From contig CM063498.1 of NCBI GenBank assembly GCA_032207245.1, positions 90,132,138-90,196,137 of the forward strand: a DNA stretch of 64,000 bases, given 5' to 3'. Of this stretch, positions 44,408 through 54,360 are shown piece after piece. The stretch comes from Pardosa pseudoannulata (lineage: Eukaryota; Arthropoda; Arachnida; Araneae; Lycosidae). The number at the start of each line of letters is the position of its first letter. Positions within the stretch are counted from its first letter, which is position 1. Position numbers and translations under genes: made by a program. A model generated the notes under the pieces. It did not search any database. It was not told the DNA's origin and saw only the letters and a program-made list of their open reading frames with translations.

Positions 44408-45316
44408 CAGTAGAACCTCGATTAACTGAGCTTCGATTAACCGAGGTTTCTGTTAACCGAGTCTGTCTAATTTTTTTTTTTTTTTTCGTTTCCAAAATGA
44501 GCTTGGAAAAAATGATACACATTTTAGTTCATTGTCCGTGTTACAGGTACTTCTTCCTCACAACATGATTGTCCAGGCATGGCAGTTAGTGAATCCAGCT
44601 ACAATTCGTAAATCATTCAATAAAATAATTGTTGAAAAGAGGAGACAGGGTGAATCCCAGCAGACTGAAAACACACCTACAGGGAACTTCTTGAGATCAT
44701 CAAGGGAAATGAAAGGTGTGAGGAAGTTTTGGAAGAGGACATTTGCAAGTGACTGGATGGTGAAAATCAACATCCAAATTTTGAAATTCTCAATGACGAA
44801 GACGGACATTAATGAAGCTGAAAATGAAGATGAGGACATTAAGGATTCTACGGTAATAAGTCACAGTGAAGGTGTTCAAGCACTGACAACTGCCCTAAAA
44901 TATTTGGAGCAAAGAAACGATGCTACACCGTTGGATCTCCTGTTGCTCAAAAATGCTATAGGGCTGCCCATGATAGAAATTCTGAACTTTTTCAACGAAA
45001 GGTAACAGACTTTTTTAAAAGAATGCAAATTTAACAAATTAATGTATATCTTTCGATATTTAACTAAGTATAGTTAAAAAAAATTCCATTTTACTTTTTA
45101 AAATTTACTTTTCCTTTTTAAATCTTTTTAGCTATGAGACATAAATTCATATATGTTTATTTTTATCATTTAAAGAATGTTTTATAGTTTATTACTTTAA
45201 AAGTTAGTTAAATTCGCAAGCACGGAAGTTTTTTATACAGGGTTTCTATTAACCGAGATTTCTGATATCCGAGGTACCAGAGGTGCTAATTAGTTCGGAT
45301 AATCGAGGTTCTACTG
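44408..45316 (+). mobile_element. pogo/Tigger-type transposon, deleted copy
   Basis: It starts CAGTAGAACCTCGATTAACT and ends GATAATCGAGGTTCTACTG, with TA at 44406-44407 and 45317-45318. The subterminal motif ATTAACCGAGGTTTCTG / the complementary gatttctgatatccgagg is repeated inside each end. It is 909 bp and keeps only the 3' part of the transposase. Confidence 0.9.
44532..45005 (+). pseudogene. pogo/Tigger transposase, C-terminal third
   Basis: The open frame contains IVQAWQLVNPATIRKSFNKI, the helix after the DDE core in Tigger/jerky-type proteins (…AWxxVsxxTIxnCFxkaG). An acidic linker (NEAENEDEDIKDS) and ALTTALKYLEQRNDATPLDL follow, ending NFFNER. There is no internal stop over 157 codons. 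The DDE residues and the DNA-binding CENP-B-like region are absent, so it cannot act. It is better preserved than the 26.5-kb copy. Confidence 0.7.
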
Positions 45317-45670
45317 TACTTCTGAAAACTTCAAAACTTTCTTCTGACAAAAACATTTATTAAAAGGAGTAGTAATATTGCTTAATAAACAACTACTGCG
45401 TTCATTAATATCAAATTCAAGCTATGATCTCTGTATTATAATTTTGTACCGCATGAACTAAACTAAGCATTCGCCAAGTTGCTTTACACATTAATGCGTT
45501 AAATCTTTACTAAGCATTGCAAAACTACTTAACACGTTAATACGTAAACATTTTTTTCATTGAAAATGAAAACACTTTGTGTGACAAACAAGAGAAAAAC
45601 TGATGTAGTCTAATACAAAAATTAAATAAAGTGTTAAGCATTTATCAACAACATTACTGACACATTTGAT
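45317..45670 (+). repeat. dispersed repeat DR3, cluster part 2
   Basis: It continues the DR3 unit on the other side of the pogo insertion: ...attaatatcaaattcaagctatgatctctgtattataattttgtacc... matches 44130-44180, so two tandem units of roughly 350-600 bp were present. Confidence 0.65.
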
Positions 45671-45813
45671 GCACATGTGATAACACATTGAGATGCATTA
45701 TATACGCCGTATTTTTTTTTTCTCCAAATTCTTTTTCGGTTGTTTCTGACGTCAGTACCCGACACTTTTCGAGAAATTTGCATGTTAGCTGTTCTTTTGG
45801 TTTCCAGACAGGT

Positions 45814-46090
45814 GGTGTCGCCTAAATCAGGTTGCATATTTTTTTATTTTTGTTTTTATAATTTTCTGGGATTTAGTAATTTAGTTATGGCGTGTGCAGT
45901 TATTTCAGTTCTTACTATTTTTGAAATTGATAAAAAGTTTCAGGACATTCTTGGTGTCGCCTAAGTCAAGTTCTTTTTTTTTTTTTTTTCTTATCATTTT
46001 CTGGGATTTAGAAATTTAGTTATGGCGTGTTTAGTTATTTCGGTTCTTACTTTTTTAAAACTGTTAAAAATATCAGGATATTATCAGGTT
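45814..46090 (+). repeat. 138-bp tandem duplication
   Basis: GGTGTCGCCTAA at 45814 and 45952 is followed in both copies by ...ttttctgggatttag-aatttagttatggcgtgt... and ...tcttact.tttt.... The T-run is longer in the second copy. Confidence 0.75.
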
Positions 46091-46136
46091 TAGTGTGGGG
46101 AAAATATAAAAATTAAGCCAGAAAAGGGGTTAAGAG

Positions 46137-46262
46137 ATGGGTTTTTCTTGGATTTGTCGGAAATATGTGACTGGTAGAGTTTGTGGCACTACCAATTCGA
46201 TTCGGGAAGGTTCTTATTTCAATAGATCTAAATTAACAATGGAAAAATTAATGTTTTTAACA
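46137..46262 (+). pseudogene. Merlin-type transposase N-terminal fragment, opposite to its neighbour
   Basis: It reads GFSWICRKYVTGRVCGTTNS, then REGSYFNRSKLTMEKLMFLT. The pattern W-C-R-K…R.GS.F..SKLT.EK…L matches the N-terminal zinc-binding and helix region of IS1016/Merlin transposases. The minus-strand Merlin gene beside it has the comparable VRTGNWFEGS. It is truncated after about 42 codons where the other copy begins, giving a converging pair. Confidence 0.55.
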
Positions 46263-46291
46263 TATAATATTAAGAAGGGGGAGTTGAGGAG

Positions 46292-47303
46292 GGCAACCCC
46301 CAACATGTTAAATTTTCTATAATATTAGTGTTTTTTTTTCGGCGGAAATCTTTTGCTATTGCTTTTAGCACTGATTGAAAACCGTCTTCACCATTAACAG
46401 CTTGAGCTTGGCGCCATATAAATTCGATAAGGTATGAGTCAAGATGATGACGGGCTGTTCCTCTCTGTTTTTTGTTGCGCCATTTGGCTGAGCCCCACAT
46501 GCGCTCTACATGTTGTGTGTGAACGCCCGTGTCGGGATCTACAAAGTTATATTTGTGACTAACAGTTTCATGCAGAAATCCAGCATTTTCCAACTCACTT
46601 GTCTTGTATCTTTTCCAGCAATCCGAATAAATAATGCTTCCTTCCTTGATATTTTCGCAAATTTTTTCCATGAGGGTAACGGCGCTTCTGTTAGGTACAG
46701 TAACCAAAAAAGTCTCTTTCGTTTCTCGGCAAATTCCGCCGAAAACCCATTGCTGTGGTAGTACACGCCCAGTGTTATTTTTTCTTTTTACAAATAAACT
46801 TTCGTCTATTTCCACAATAAGTCCTTCGCCGCCTATTTGCTTTCTTTCTTTTTCATCCATTTCAAGGGCACATATCTCCCGCATGTAATTGTTCCAATCT
46901 ATAACAGTTTTGTCAGCAATTTTCATCTCTTCTGCACAAAATTTAATTGAGGTTAACTCTTTACACCAACAATAAATGAAGCGCACCGCTGTCACAAATG
47001 AAATTCAGCTACCTTCAAACCAATTTCCGGTTCTCACACCCAAGTGTTGATTGCACTCTTCGACGTTACATTTCTAGAAGATTTGCTTTCCAACATACAG
47101 TTTCATTTTAGGAGAATTTTTACAAGTACGTTCGTTAGGTATAATTCCATATCCCTGTAACAATTCAACATCATCTTTTTAACTCGCAGGCAGTCCCCAA
47201 ATACCCATAGTTAAAGCATTTCACGGCATTCAATCTAACCAGTAAGCAAAATAATTTCTTTACGAAAAACCACGTATAACACGTAGGGTTGTCAAATTTG
47301 GCA
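46292..47303 (-). mobile_element. Merlin-type DNA transposon (approximate ends)
   Basis: Candidate termini are GGCAACCCCCAACATGTTA (46292) and, on the other strand, GACAACCCTACGTGTTA (47303), an imperfect inverted repeat. The interior is almost entirely the transposase gene. A target duplication was not visible, so the boundaries may be off by tens of bases. Confidence 0.55.
46321..47208 (-). pseudogene. Merlin-type (IS1595/ISXO2-like) transposase with three in-frame stops
   Basis: The start is the ATG at 47208 (MGIWGLPAS). The N-terminal part includes GIIPNERTCKN and RTGNWFEGS. It is broken by three stops, all in one frame with no indel. From 46995 the frame is open for 241 codons. The DDE core is visible: VEIDESLFVKRK (first D), IIYSDCWKRYKT (second D) and HVERMWGSAKWRNKKQRGT (third acidic residue E). 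This is the ISXO2-type domain of bacterial IS1595/IS1016 and eukaryotic Merlin elements. The protein would cut and rejoin the element at 8-9-bp staggered targets. The catalytic half is intact while the DNA-binding half is dead. Full length would be about 310 residues, normal for the family. Confidence 0.88.
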
Positions 47304-47359
47304 ATTTATGCGAATTTTGGCCTGGTTTCGTTAATACGTAAGTACCTAACTTAGTACCA

Positions 47360-47524
47360 CATGAAATAAACTAATCATTTGATAAATTGCTTTACACATT
47401 AATGGGTAAAAACTTTTACTAACCATTGCTTGACAACCTAACAAGTGAATACGTATAAACTTTTCTTTCCTTTTAAAACGAAACGATTAAATAAATGGCC
47501 AAATGAAGGCCAGAAACTGAAAAA

Positions 47525-47598
<74 letters not shown>

Positions 47599-47860
47599 GA
47601 AAGTGTAAAGTACATACTAACAGCTTTATTAATATGATTTCTTCTAAAAACTCATATATTTTTTCTGATCTAGATATTTATGTGAGTAATAGAAACATTA
47701 CTTAGCCAACAGCAATAATACATGCATTATTACCATATTCAAGACATGTTTCCTTACACGAATCACAAGAATTAAACTAAACGTTGCCAAGGGACCTTAC
47801 AAATTAACGTATAAAAACTTTTGATGTAGAAAAAAACTTTTACTAACAAACAAACGAAAC
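47360..47860 (+). repeat. dispersed repeat DR3, further units
   Basis: ...aatcatttgataaattgctttacacattaatgggtaaaa... and ...aacgttgccaagggaccttacaaattaacg... are diverged DR3 words around the microsatellite. Confidence 0.5.
47523..47595. repeat. (TA)n microsatellite
   Basis: About 73 bp of TA lying inside a DR3 unit. Confidence 0.95.
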
Positions 47861-48019
47861 GGAAGATATAAATAAACTCTAAAACTATCTATCTTTAAAA
47901 TGCTTTTATTTACTAATCCATGAACTTCATGCAAAGTCCAGGGAAAGCTGAATTAACACGTATTTTTCCATTTTGTTAAAAAAAAAAACTGCAGAATCTC
48001 TGGATTACCTTCATTCTTT

Positions 48020-48335
48020 AGCCAGGAGTAACGATAAATCTTTTGACTACTTTGTATTTCTTTCGTTTATATGAAGCTGCACAAAGCTTTTCGAGTTTTA
48101 AAAGATCAGCAAACATTTTTAAAGCATCTTTTTATATTCCCACACTACTGTTATTTATAGTTGTTTTGTTTTCTTTTCGAAAAAAAATTGCAACTCTAAA
48201 TGCTTATATTGACATTAGAGTCTAAGTAATGGTTGTTTCCGCAATACTATTACAAAAATATTATTTTATGGTAGTCTAGGAAATGTTATTATACCATTAA
48301 ATCGTCGAGTAATAGATTATAAAAAAAAACCTAGC
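48020..48335 (+). repeat. dispersed repeat DR4, copy 1
   Basis: From ggagtaacgataaatcttttg to ...taatagattataaaaaa it aligns with 61360-61675 in the same orientation throughout. Related, more diverged units are at 60230-60420 and 60840-60970. Short ORFs in both copies (…SFSSFKRSA… / …SFSSFKKSA…) share residues but start and end with the repeat. Confidence 0.75.
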
Positions 48336-48622
48336 TTTCGCTCAGAACTCCGTCTTTCAAATTTTATTCTTTATTTTTATTTTTGTTAAAGTTGGAAATT
48401 ATTTCAGGAAATTAGAAATAAAATATGCATAACTTCACTTTGTTATGAGTTTGTAGAGTTACTTTGCGCATTTTATGAGTTAGATCATGTTGTTAGTTAT
48501 GTAAATAAAATAAAAGATGAAATGAGTTTGTGTCTAAAAATGAAACAGATAAAGAATAAACATAGGGGGTTATAAAGTTGTAAGTATTAATACGAAATAA
48601 CCTAAATATCTGGATAAAATTG

Positions 48623-48760
48623 AGGGCCAGTCTCACCAAAGTCGTTTAAGGACTAACCACGATTAATCTCTGTTTAAATGGAGAATTGCGTCGTACCATT
48701 GGTTGGCTCCATGGGTTAATCCCGGTTAGCCGTTAAACGACTTTGGTGAAACCGGCCCTT
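48623..48760. mobile_element. palindromic MITE, copy 2 (inverted to 683-814)
   Basis: Ends AGGGCCAGTCTCACCAAAG and CTTTGGTGAAACCGGCCCTT; about 37 bp of each arm are complementary. The centre (tctgtttaaatggagaatt) is the reverse complement of that in copy 1. Confidence 0.8.
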
Positions 48761-48916
48761 ATTCTTCATATTAATTGATTCTAATGTGCATAATGAGATG
48801 TATAGCTGTTAATGTTGATATTTTATTTTATAGAAACTACAGATTAAAGTAAAACACAGTATACTGAGGATAGAGGGTCATTGTTAAATTATTGTAACAT
48901 TTTAATCAATGTTAAT

Positions 48917-49673
48917 CTATATAAATAGAAATATAAATGTTTGTCCGTTACCCTAAATTTCTGAAAATATTGCACCTCTTGGCTTGAAATTTTGGCATAA
49001 AATTGTACTAGAGACCGGGTATGTTTTTATATACACCGTTTATACATAAAGTATAAAATCTGTGTATGTCTCTCAGCAATTTGGTTGGCTGCTGTTTGTT
49101 TTACTCGGTGGTAAAGTTCCTTGCACCGAGGAATGAAAACAGTAGTTCGAATCCCACCAGACGCATAAATCTATATAAATAAGAATGTAAATGTTTGTTT
49201 GTTACCCTAAATCTCTGAAAATATTGCACCTCTTGGCTTGAAATTTTGGCATAAAATTGTACTAGAGACCGGGTATGTTTTTATCCACACCGTTTATATA
49301 TAAAGTATAAAATCTGTGTATGTCTCCCAGCAATTTGGTTGGCTGCTATTTGTTTAACTCGGTGGTAAAGTTCCTGGAACCGAGGAATGAAAACAGTAGT
49401 TCGAATCCCACCCGACGCACAAATCCATATAAATAGAAATATAAATGTTTGTTCGTAACCCTAAATCTCTGAAAATATTGCACCTCTTGGCTTGAAATTT
49501 TGGCATAAAATTGTACTAGAGTCCGGGTATGTTTTTATCCACACCGTTTATATATAAAGTATAAAATCTGTGTATGTCTCCCAGCAATTTGGTTGCCTGC
49601 TGTTTGTTTGGCTCGGAGGTAAACATCCTATCACCGAGGAATGATAGCAGTGGTTCGAATCCCACCAGACGCA
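48917..49673 (+). repeat. tandem trimer of a SINE-like unit, 254-bp period
   Basis: Units begin at 48917, 49171 and 49425 with CTATATAAATAGAAATATAA-like words. Each runs through ...cctaaatctctgaaaatattgcacctcttggcttgaaattttgg... and closes with a tRNA-like stretch: ...ctcggtggtaaag..., ...caccgaggaatg... and the B-box-like AGTTCGAATCCCACC, then AGACGCA. The three copies are very similar. A Pol III-type head at the 3' side of each unit, directly followed by the next unit, is unusual for single SINE insertions. Confidence 0.85.
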
Positions 49674-50339
49674 GTGTTATTAAATTAAACATATTAAAGA
49701 CATGCGCTTTTTTTTCTTTCCTTTCCGTTTAACTACACTGAAGCACATCAAAGAGTGACCGGGCATAGTAAATAAATATAATTAAAATTTATTTTATTTT
49801 TTTGAATTAAAACTTAAAACAATTAAAACTTTTTCAAGCTTTTTGTATAAAATGTTTTCTAAAAACTAATAAATTTACCATCTTACTTATCTCTCAATTT
49901 ACTGAATTTAATGTACAATGTTTTAAAAATTTGTTGTAGATTTAATGCTCCGGTTACAGCATAAGGAATTTATTTGTTTGGCTCATAAGATTATCGATAA
50001 TCGAAAGTGTAAAGTGACGTGTTAAAATTAAAATTACTAAAAGGCCTTTCGGCTTTCTGTCACATATTCCGTTTAAACACTAAAATCAAAATACATAGAT
50101 TAATATAGAAAGTATAATTTATTTTAAATAATTATATATATAACGAAACTTAACACTTCAAATTAGCACTCGCTATTTTATACTGAGATTTGCTTTGCTA
50201 TGCATTTTTAAAATATTAATGTAAGTACTAAATAAAGAAATGGTAATTATATGTAAAATTATTTTTTAAAAATTTGTAGATAATGCTTTACAGCAAAAAT
50301 TTATGTAAGTACTCTTTAATACCGTTGTGTAATAGCTTT
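49674..50339. other. gene-free AT-rich stretch
   Basis: Nothing recognised. Confidence 0.3.
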
Positions 50340-50800
50340 TTTAAGGTACTAGGTAGTACGCGGTGTTCTGCAAAATACTAAACTTTCTAAACTTTTATTG
50401 GAGTATTTTTCAGTAAAAAGTATCTATTCAGCGCATAAGCTTTACTGTTATTTTATAGTGTAACATAAATGTATGCTTATTAAATTTAATAGTACTAAAA
50501 ATATATATATATTTATTTCTTTAATATATATATTTTTGAACAATACTATATACAAAATGCTACACTATTCTGAATACATGAGCTGTGTACCTGCTTTGCT
50601 ACTAGAATAGGTTTGAATACTAGCTGTAGTACGCTTTGCCTGTAAAAAATTCTAAACTCTGGTGAACAGATGCAAGAATATTTGCAGTAAAAAGTATCTA
50701 GCGCATAAACAGAATTTTATAGTGAACATAATATGTTTAGCAAAAATTGTAATAATATATATTATATAGAAAAAAATATATAAAATATATATATAAATAC
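50340..50800 (+). repeat. diverged tandem duplication, about 265-bp period
   Basis: ...tagtacgcggtgttctgcaaaatactaaac... then cagtaaaaagtatctattcagcgcataag (50411) correspond to ...tagtacgctttgcctgtaaaaaattctaaac... and cagtaaaaagtatctagcgcataa (50681). Confidence 0.6.
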
Positions 50801-50982
50801 ACTATACTATTAGAATGATTGCCAATGATGATATTGCGTTAGACATTTTGTTGAATATCTCACGAGGAATATCCTGAAATCAGCGTAAACAAGATGGTAG
50901 ACGTCATATCACACAGTAAGAATTTTGAAACCACCATAGGAGACCTAACAGAATGCTACACGAAGATGAAGAAAACGAATCG

Positions 50983-51225
50983 TATAACCCTGTAATCGGA
51001 ATTTAAAATAATAAATATTAGCACATGATTAGATGAACGTAATAATGTGTTCATTTTTATGAGCATGCGCGATACTAGTGGAGAAATTAATTTATAAAAA
51101 CAATAAATTTCTAAATGCTTATAAGCAGTCTCTATACAAAGAATGCTATTGTCAGGACACATGACAAACGACATCGTACACAATACCCTGTAATCGGAAT
51201 TTAAAAATAATAAATATTGGATGAA
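50983..51225 (+). repeat. direct repeat, about 200-bp spacing
   Basis: ACCCTGTAATCGGAATTTAA followed by aataataaatatt occurs at 50986 and 51187. Both are followed by a gatgaac... and a gag-ttgcgcg/gcatgcgcg word. Confidence 0.65.
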
Positions 51226-51289
51226 AGATGAACAGGTTTACTAAATAATGTTTCACTGAGCTTGCGCGAATGCAATCAAAATATAATAT

Positions 51290-52430
51290 TCATAATGTAT
51301 TAGCTAAATGTATAGAGTAACTTTTAGGAAAGTCCCCAAAACACAGCTTGAAAATTCTGAAAATTCTCCCCATAGGAAGATATCTAAAGGGGTCAGATCT
51401 GGAGATCGTGGTGGCCATGAAACCAGACCCCCAACGGCCTGCGTATTCGATATCAAGCCAATGGCGCACAAGAGAACTGAAGCACGCCAAAGCTCCATCA
51501 TGCTGAAACACAGGCCATGTATTGCTGGTAAGGGCATGTCATATATTACTACTACTACTCATTGGCTTAACAACCCATCAAGGACTCTAGCCTACCTCAG
51601 GATAGGTCTCCATTCCTCACGGTTCTGAACCCTGGATTTCCAATTCTTTAACTTTAATTTAAAGAATTGTAATCATCCTCTACATCCTCAAACTATTTTC
51701 TCCTTGGTCTTCCACCTGTCTTAGAGCCACCAGGTTTTGACATAAAGACCCTCTTCACAATTCTGTCATTCTACATTCGTTGCAGGTGGCCCTGACAACT
51801 CAAACTTCTTATCTTCATTTTAGTGAAAATATCGATTTCTCCATACCTTTACCTGATTTTCAGGTTATTTCTTATTCTCCAATTTCCATTTTCATTAATT
51901 GTTCCAAATATTTTCCTCAACACCTTTCTCTCCCAAATTAACCAACGCTCCTGATCCTCTTTCACCAATGTCCAGAATTCACAACCATATAAAAGCACAG
52001 GTTTAAGACCTTATAAAGTAAAATTTTACTTTTAAGAGAGATAAGATTAGATCTTAGTAATGTTTGAATACTAAAATAATCGTTATCTGCTGCTGTCAAT
52101 CTGTTTGTAATTAATAATGCAATTATTCATGTTATCTAGGACATCGCCTAACTTTTCGTGTACTCAACTCGGGAGATTTTTCCACCTGCCGAGGTATTGT
52201 ATCTTCCAGTCTGGAGAAAGCGCACCGTAAGTTCTTCCACCAACGTCGTGTAGATTGTTTGTCGGGTACACGCTTCCAGTATTTCGCAGTTTGCGTCCAA
52301 CCTACTGATTACTTTGGAATTGGGAGAAAGACGTGATGGATAGTGTCGAGAATACTCCCTAGCAGCTCCTAACGCATTACCATTTCATTCACCGAAGTAC
52401 AAATAGCAATATTCCCGAGCTACTACATGC
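51290..52430 (-). pseudogene. Tc1/mariner-like transposase pseudogene split by a LINE
   Basis: The N-terminal part lies at 52430-52145 on the minus strand: YFGEWNGNALGAAREYSRHY, PSRLSPNSKVISRLDANC and a frame change. This is the helix-turn-helix region of a transposase group common in arthropods. The C-terminal part lies at 51537-51290: FQHDGALACFSSLVRHWLDI in one frame, then GLVSWPPRSPDLTPLDIFLW in another. SPDLTPLD is the last catalytic segment, with D in place of E (a DD_D type). Between them, 51540-52140 is a retrotransposon fragment. The middle of the transposase, with the first catalytic Asp, is missing. It is dead by frameshift, deletion and insertion. Confidence 0.65.
51540..52140 (-). 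pseudogene. RTE-like LINE fragment, reverse transcriptase C-terminus
   Basis: On the minus strand from 52140: TNRLTAADNDYFSIQTLLRS and LISLKSKILLYKVL, then a frame change near 52005. After it come VLLYGCEFWTLVKEDQERWL, WERKVLRKIFGTINENGNWR, several stops and GGSKTGGRPRRK. This ordering (…LY..L.RPVLLYGSE.WTL…, …ERK.LR.I.G…, GRP) is the C-terminal domain of endonuclease-reverse transcriptases of RTE-like elements. It ends in a (TAG)n run (plus strand actactactactc at 51548), a microsatellite 3' tail as RTE elements have. It is 5'-truncated and inserted into a transposase pseudogene. Confidence 0.7.
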
Positions 52431-52792
52431 AACCTTTTAAATTACAATTCAAACAACGGCTTGATGTCATTTCATGTGCCTCAATATTCGGGTTGGACAT
52501 TTCAACATCTTCCTATGCAAAACTAAAACTTCTAACTTATGCAAATACTAAAATAAATGTGCATAAGTCTACTAAAGTCAGAAAATGGCTAGCAAAAATG
52601 TTGATAAAGTTACTTAATGTCTAGCTACTAATTTTTTTAGTAACGATGTTCATGCTTCGAATAAAGGTTTTTTCATAAACCGGATTGCTGTAATGTACTT
52701 AAACACAAACTCCAGTGTTCGTTCTCAAAGAGGAAATACAGTAAAATACACCCAATGGAATTAAAGGTAAATGCCTTATATTTAAACTAAAA
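52431..52792. other. gene-free stretch
   Basis: Includes a 65-codon ORF at 52427-52624 with no recognisable content. Confidence 0.3.
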
Positions 52793-52797
52793 CATTT

Positions 52798-53551
52798 TGT
52801 ACCGAGGTACTTTCTCACGGTGAGTTGCACGTGTATGCATAGCCGTGGGAGGATTTTCCCTGACGACTTTAAGACCCCAATTATTTACGTCAAGTTTAGG
52901 GACCCCTGCAGAGAGGATACTTCACGGAATGGCAGCTTAACGGTCAAGCTCGCACAGAACTGTAAGCGTGAATTATGGGAGCAGGGGCTAAAATGTAATG
53001 TCAGCCTGAACAAAAAGGGGCTACTTTAATGAGCCCACCTGCACTCCCGAAGGGCATTTGATGTGGGAAAATTTCCCACTGAGAATGGATTGGATGAGGA
53101 GAAAAGAAGGGGCGTTGGGTCCTAGGTGAAGTTTTTTTTGGAGTGAGAGCTGAGAGCTGAGAGTTAGAAGTGGGCAGTCGAGAGAAGTGGAACAAGGATC
53201 CACTAGCACCAGCTCGTCCCGTGCGCCCGCCCCGCTCACCATCACCAACTCGTACCGTATGCCCGTGAGGAAAGCCCCTGCCTGCTCCCCTGTGACTTGA
53301 ATGGAGGTAATTTATAAAGAATATTTACAATCCTTTGACTTAGGCCTCTGTTAATGATATTAGTTCCTTATAAAGAGTTGTGGGATAATTAGTCTGTAAA
53401 TAGAAAATATAAATGATTGATTATGTTAACCAAGTATTTTTGTAAATAAATGTATAGAATAAATGTTTGAATCTATATAAGGTATTATATTCATTCTGTG
53501 TTTCCCCCTTGTAACGAACACTGGTGTTTAGGTTGTATGTACATTACAACA
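52798..53551 (+). mobile_element. solo LTR, family L1, with 5-bp target duplication
   Basis: It runs from TGTACCGAGGTACTTTCTCA to ...GTATGTACATTACAACA, the TG...CA limits of an LTR. Perfect CATTT repeats stand at 52793-52797 and 53552-53556. The GC-rich left part (U3) leads to an AT-rich R-like region with aataaatg words at 53445-53470. No internal retrotransposon sequence remains, so it arose by recombination between two LTRs. The related copy is 21277-22490, and an inverted fragment lies at 53690-54115. Confidence 0.88.
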
Positions 53552-53689
53552 CATTTATTATGTAAATTATTTACAGATTAATACAAGACTTGATTAAGAT
53601 ATGACATGACCTGCAATTATTTGGTTTTTATACTCATCTATATTCTTGAAATGCTATTTCTTATCGAAATGTTATGAGACCCAGGTAAT

Positions 53690-54110
53690 AATCATGAATA
53701 TTAGGTCCGTTTACCTCCAGTAATTACAGGAAAGCAGTTTCGCTAAGCAGGCTGCACATCGGTGCTAGAGTGACGGTCCTATGCGGGATCGGAAAATATT
53801 TCTGGCCTGCGCTCTCTGGCTTAATCGCGGGATCTGGTTGCACCCGTATCCTCTGCATCTCCGACCTCGACTGCTTTTTCCAACTTTTTTTCTACAACTT
53901 TACACCTCGGTTCAACTCTTTTTTTATTTCTCTTTTCCAATGACATGTTGGTGAATTTTCTCACATCTGCACCCCCTTCGGGTGTGCAGGGCTCATTAAA
54001 GTTTCCCCTTCGGTTAAAATTGACATTATTGCCCTTGCCCCATATTTGGAGTTGGTTCCCGGAAAAGACGTCAAAAACAGAGCTGCTAGAATAAAAAAAC
54101 TGCGTTTGGT
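53690..54110 (-). mobile_element. L1 LTR fragment (inverted)
   Basis: Read on the minus strand it has CTTTAATGAGCCCTGCACACC, CGAAGGGGGTGCAGATGTG and ...gaaccgaggtgtaaag..., matching L1 at 21980-22080 and 53030-53110. The TGT start and ACA end were not found. It abuts and probably interrupts a THAP remnant at about 54110. A 110-codon minus ORF crosses both and is a chimera, not a gene. Confidence 0.65.
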
Positions 54111-54250
54111 GAAATGTCTTGCCTTTTGAAAGCTTTATCCGAAGCATTCGCAACGTAGGATCTTTAGTAAAGCAATAAAATCCAATATTTTCACCTTTTT
54201 TGAAACGCTTAGTACAACCGTACGCACAATAGCTGTTACCATTTTCAGAT
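54110..54250 (-). pseudogene. THAP zinc-finger exon remnant (family T2, second copy)
   Basis: Minus strand: YCAYGCTKRFKKGENIGFYC, then FTKDPTLRMLRIKLSKGKTF. The first three landmarks of a THAP domain (C-x3-C, basic stretch, F/KDP) are kept. The sequence then runs into LTR sequence before the C-x2-H pair. Flanks on the upstream side (…gttttgccaacgaggaagttgagctgc…) match 7615-7690. This copy is cleaner than the 7.4-kb one in that no stop falls within the first 45 codons, but it is truncated. Confidence 0.65.
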
Positions 54251-54334
54251 AATTAATAAAATTAAGACCCCATTAACAAGTACAATCTGTAGGAAATTCA
54301 AATGTTTTGCCAACGAGGAAGTTGAGCTGCTTGA

Positions 54335-54350
54335 CGTCATGCGCACATTC
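54335..54350 (-). promoter_or_regulatory. CRE-like motif upstream of the THAP remnant
   Basis: CTTGACGTCATGCGC holds TGACGTCA, at the position matching 7692 in the sister copy; cattctctata follows, a possible TATA-like word on the minus strand. Confidence 0.4.
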
Positions 54351-54360
54351 TCTATAAATT

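Noticed and set aside
46510..46888. Plus-strand ORFs across the Merlin gene
   Set aside because: They are antisense to the clear transposase frame and show no motif of their own.
49600..49673. tRNA gene at the end of the trimer
   Set aside because: The T-stem does not pair properly around TTCGAAT and the same stretch recurs in each tandem unit.
53821..54153. A 110-codon minus-strand protein
   Set aside because: The frame joins a THAP exon remnant to LTR sequence; it is a chimera of two repeats.
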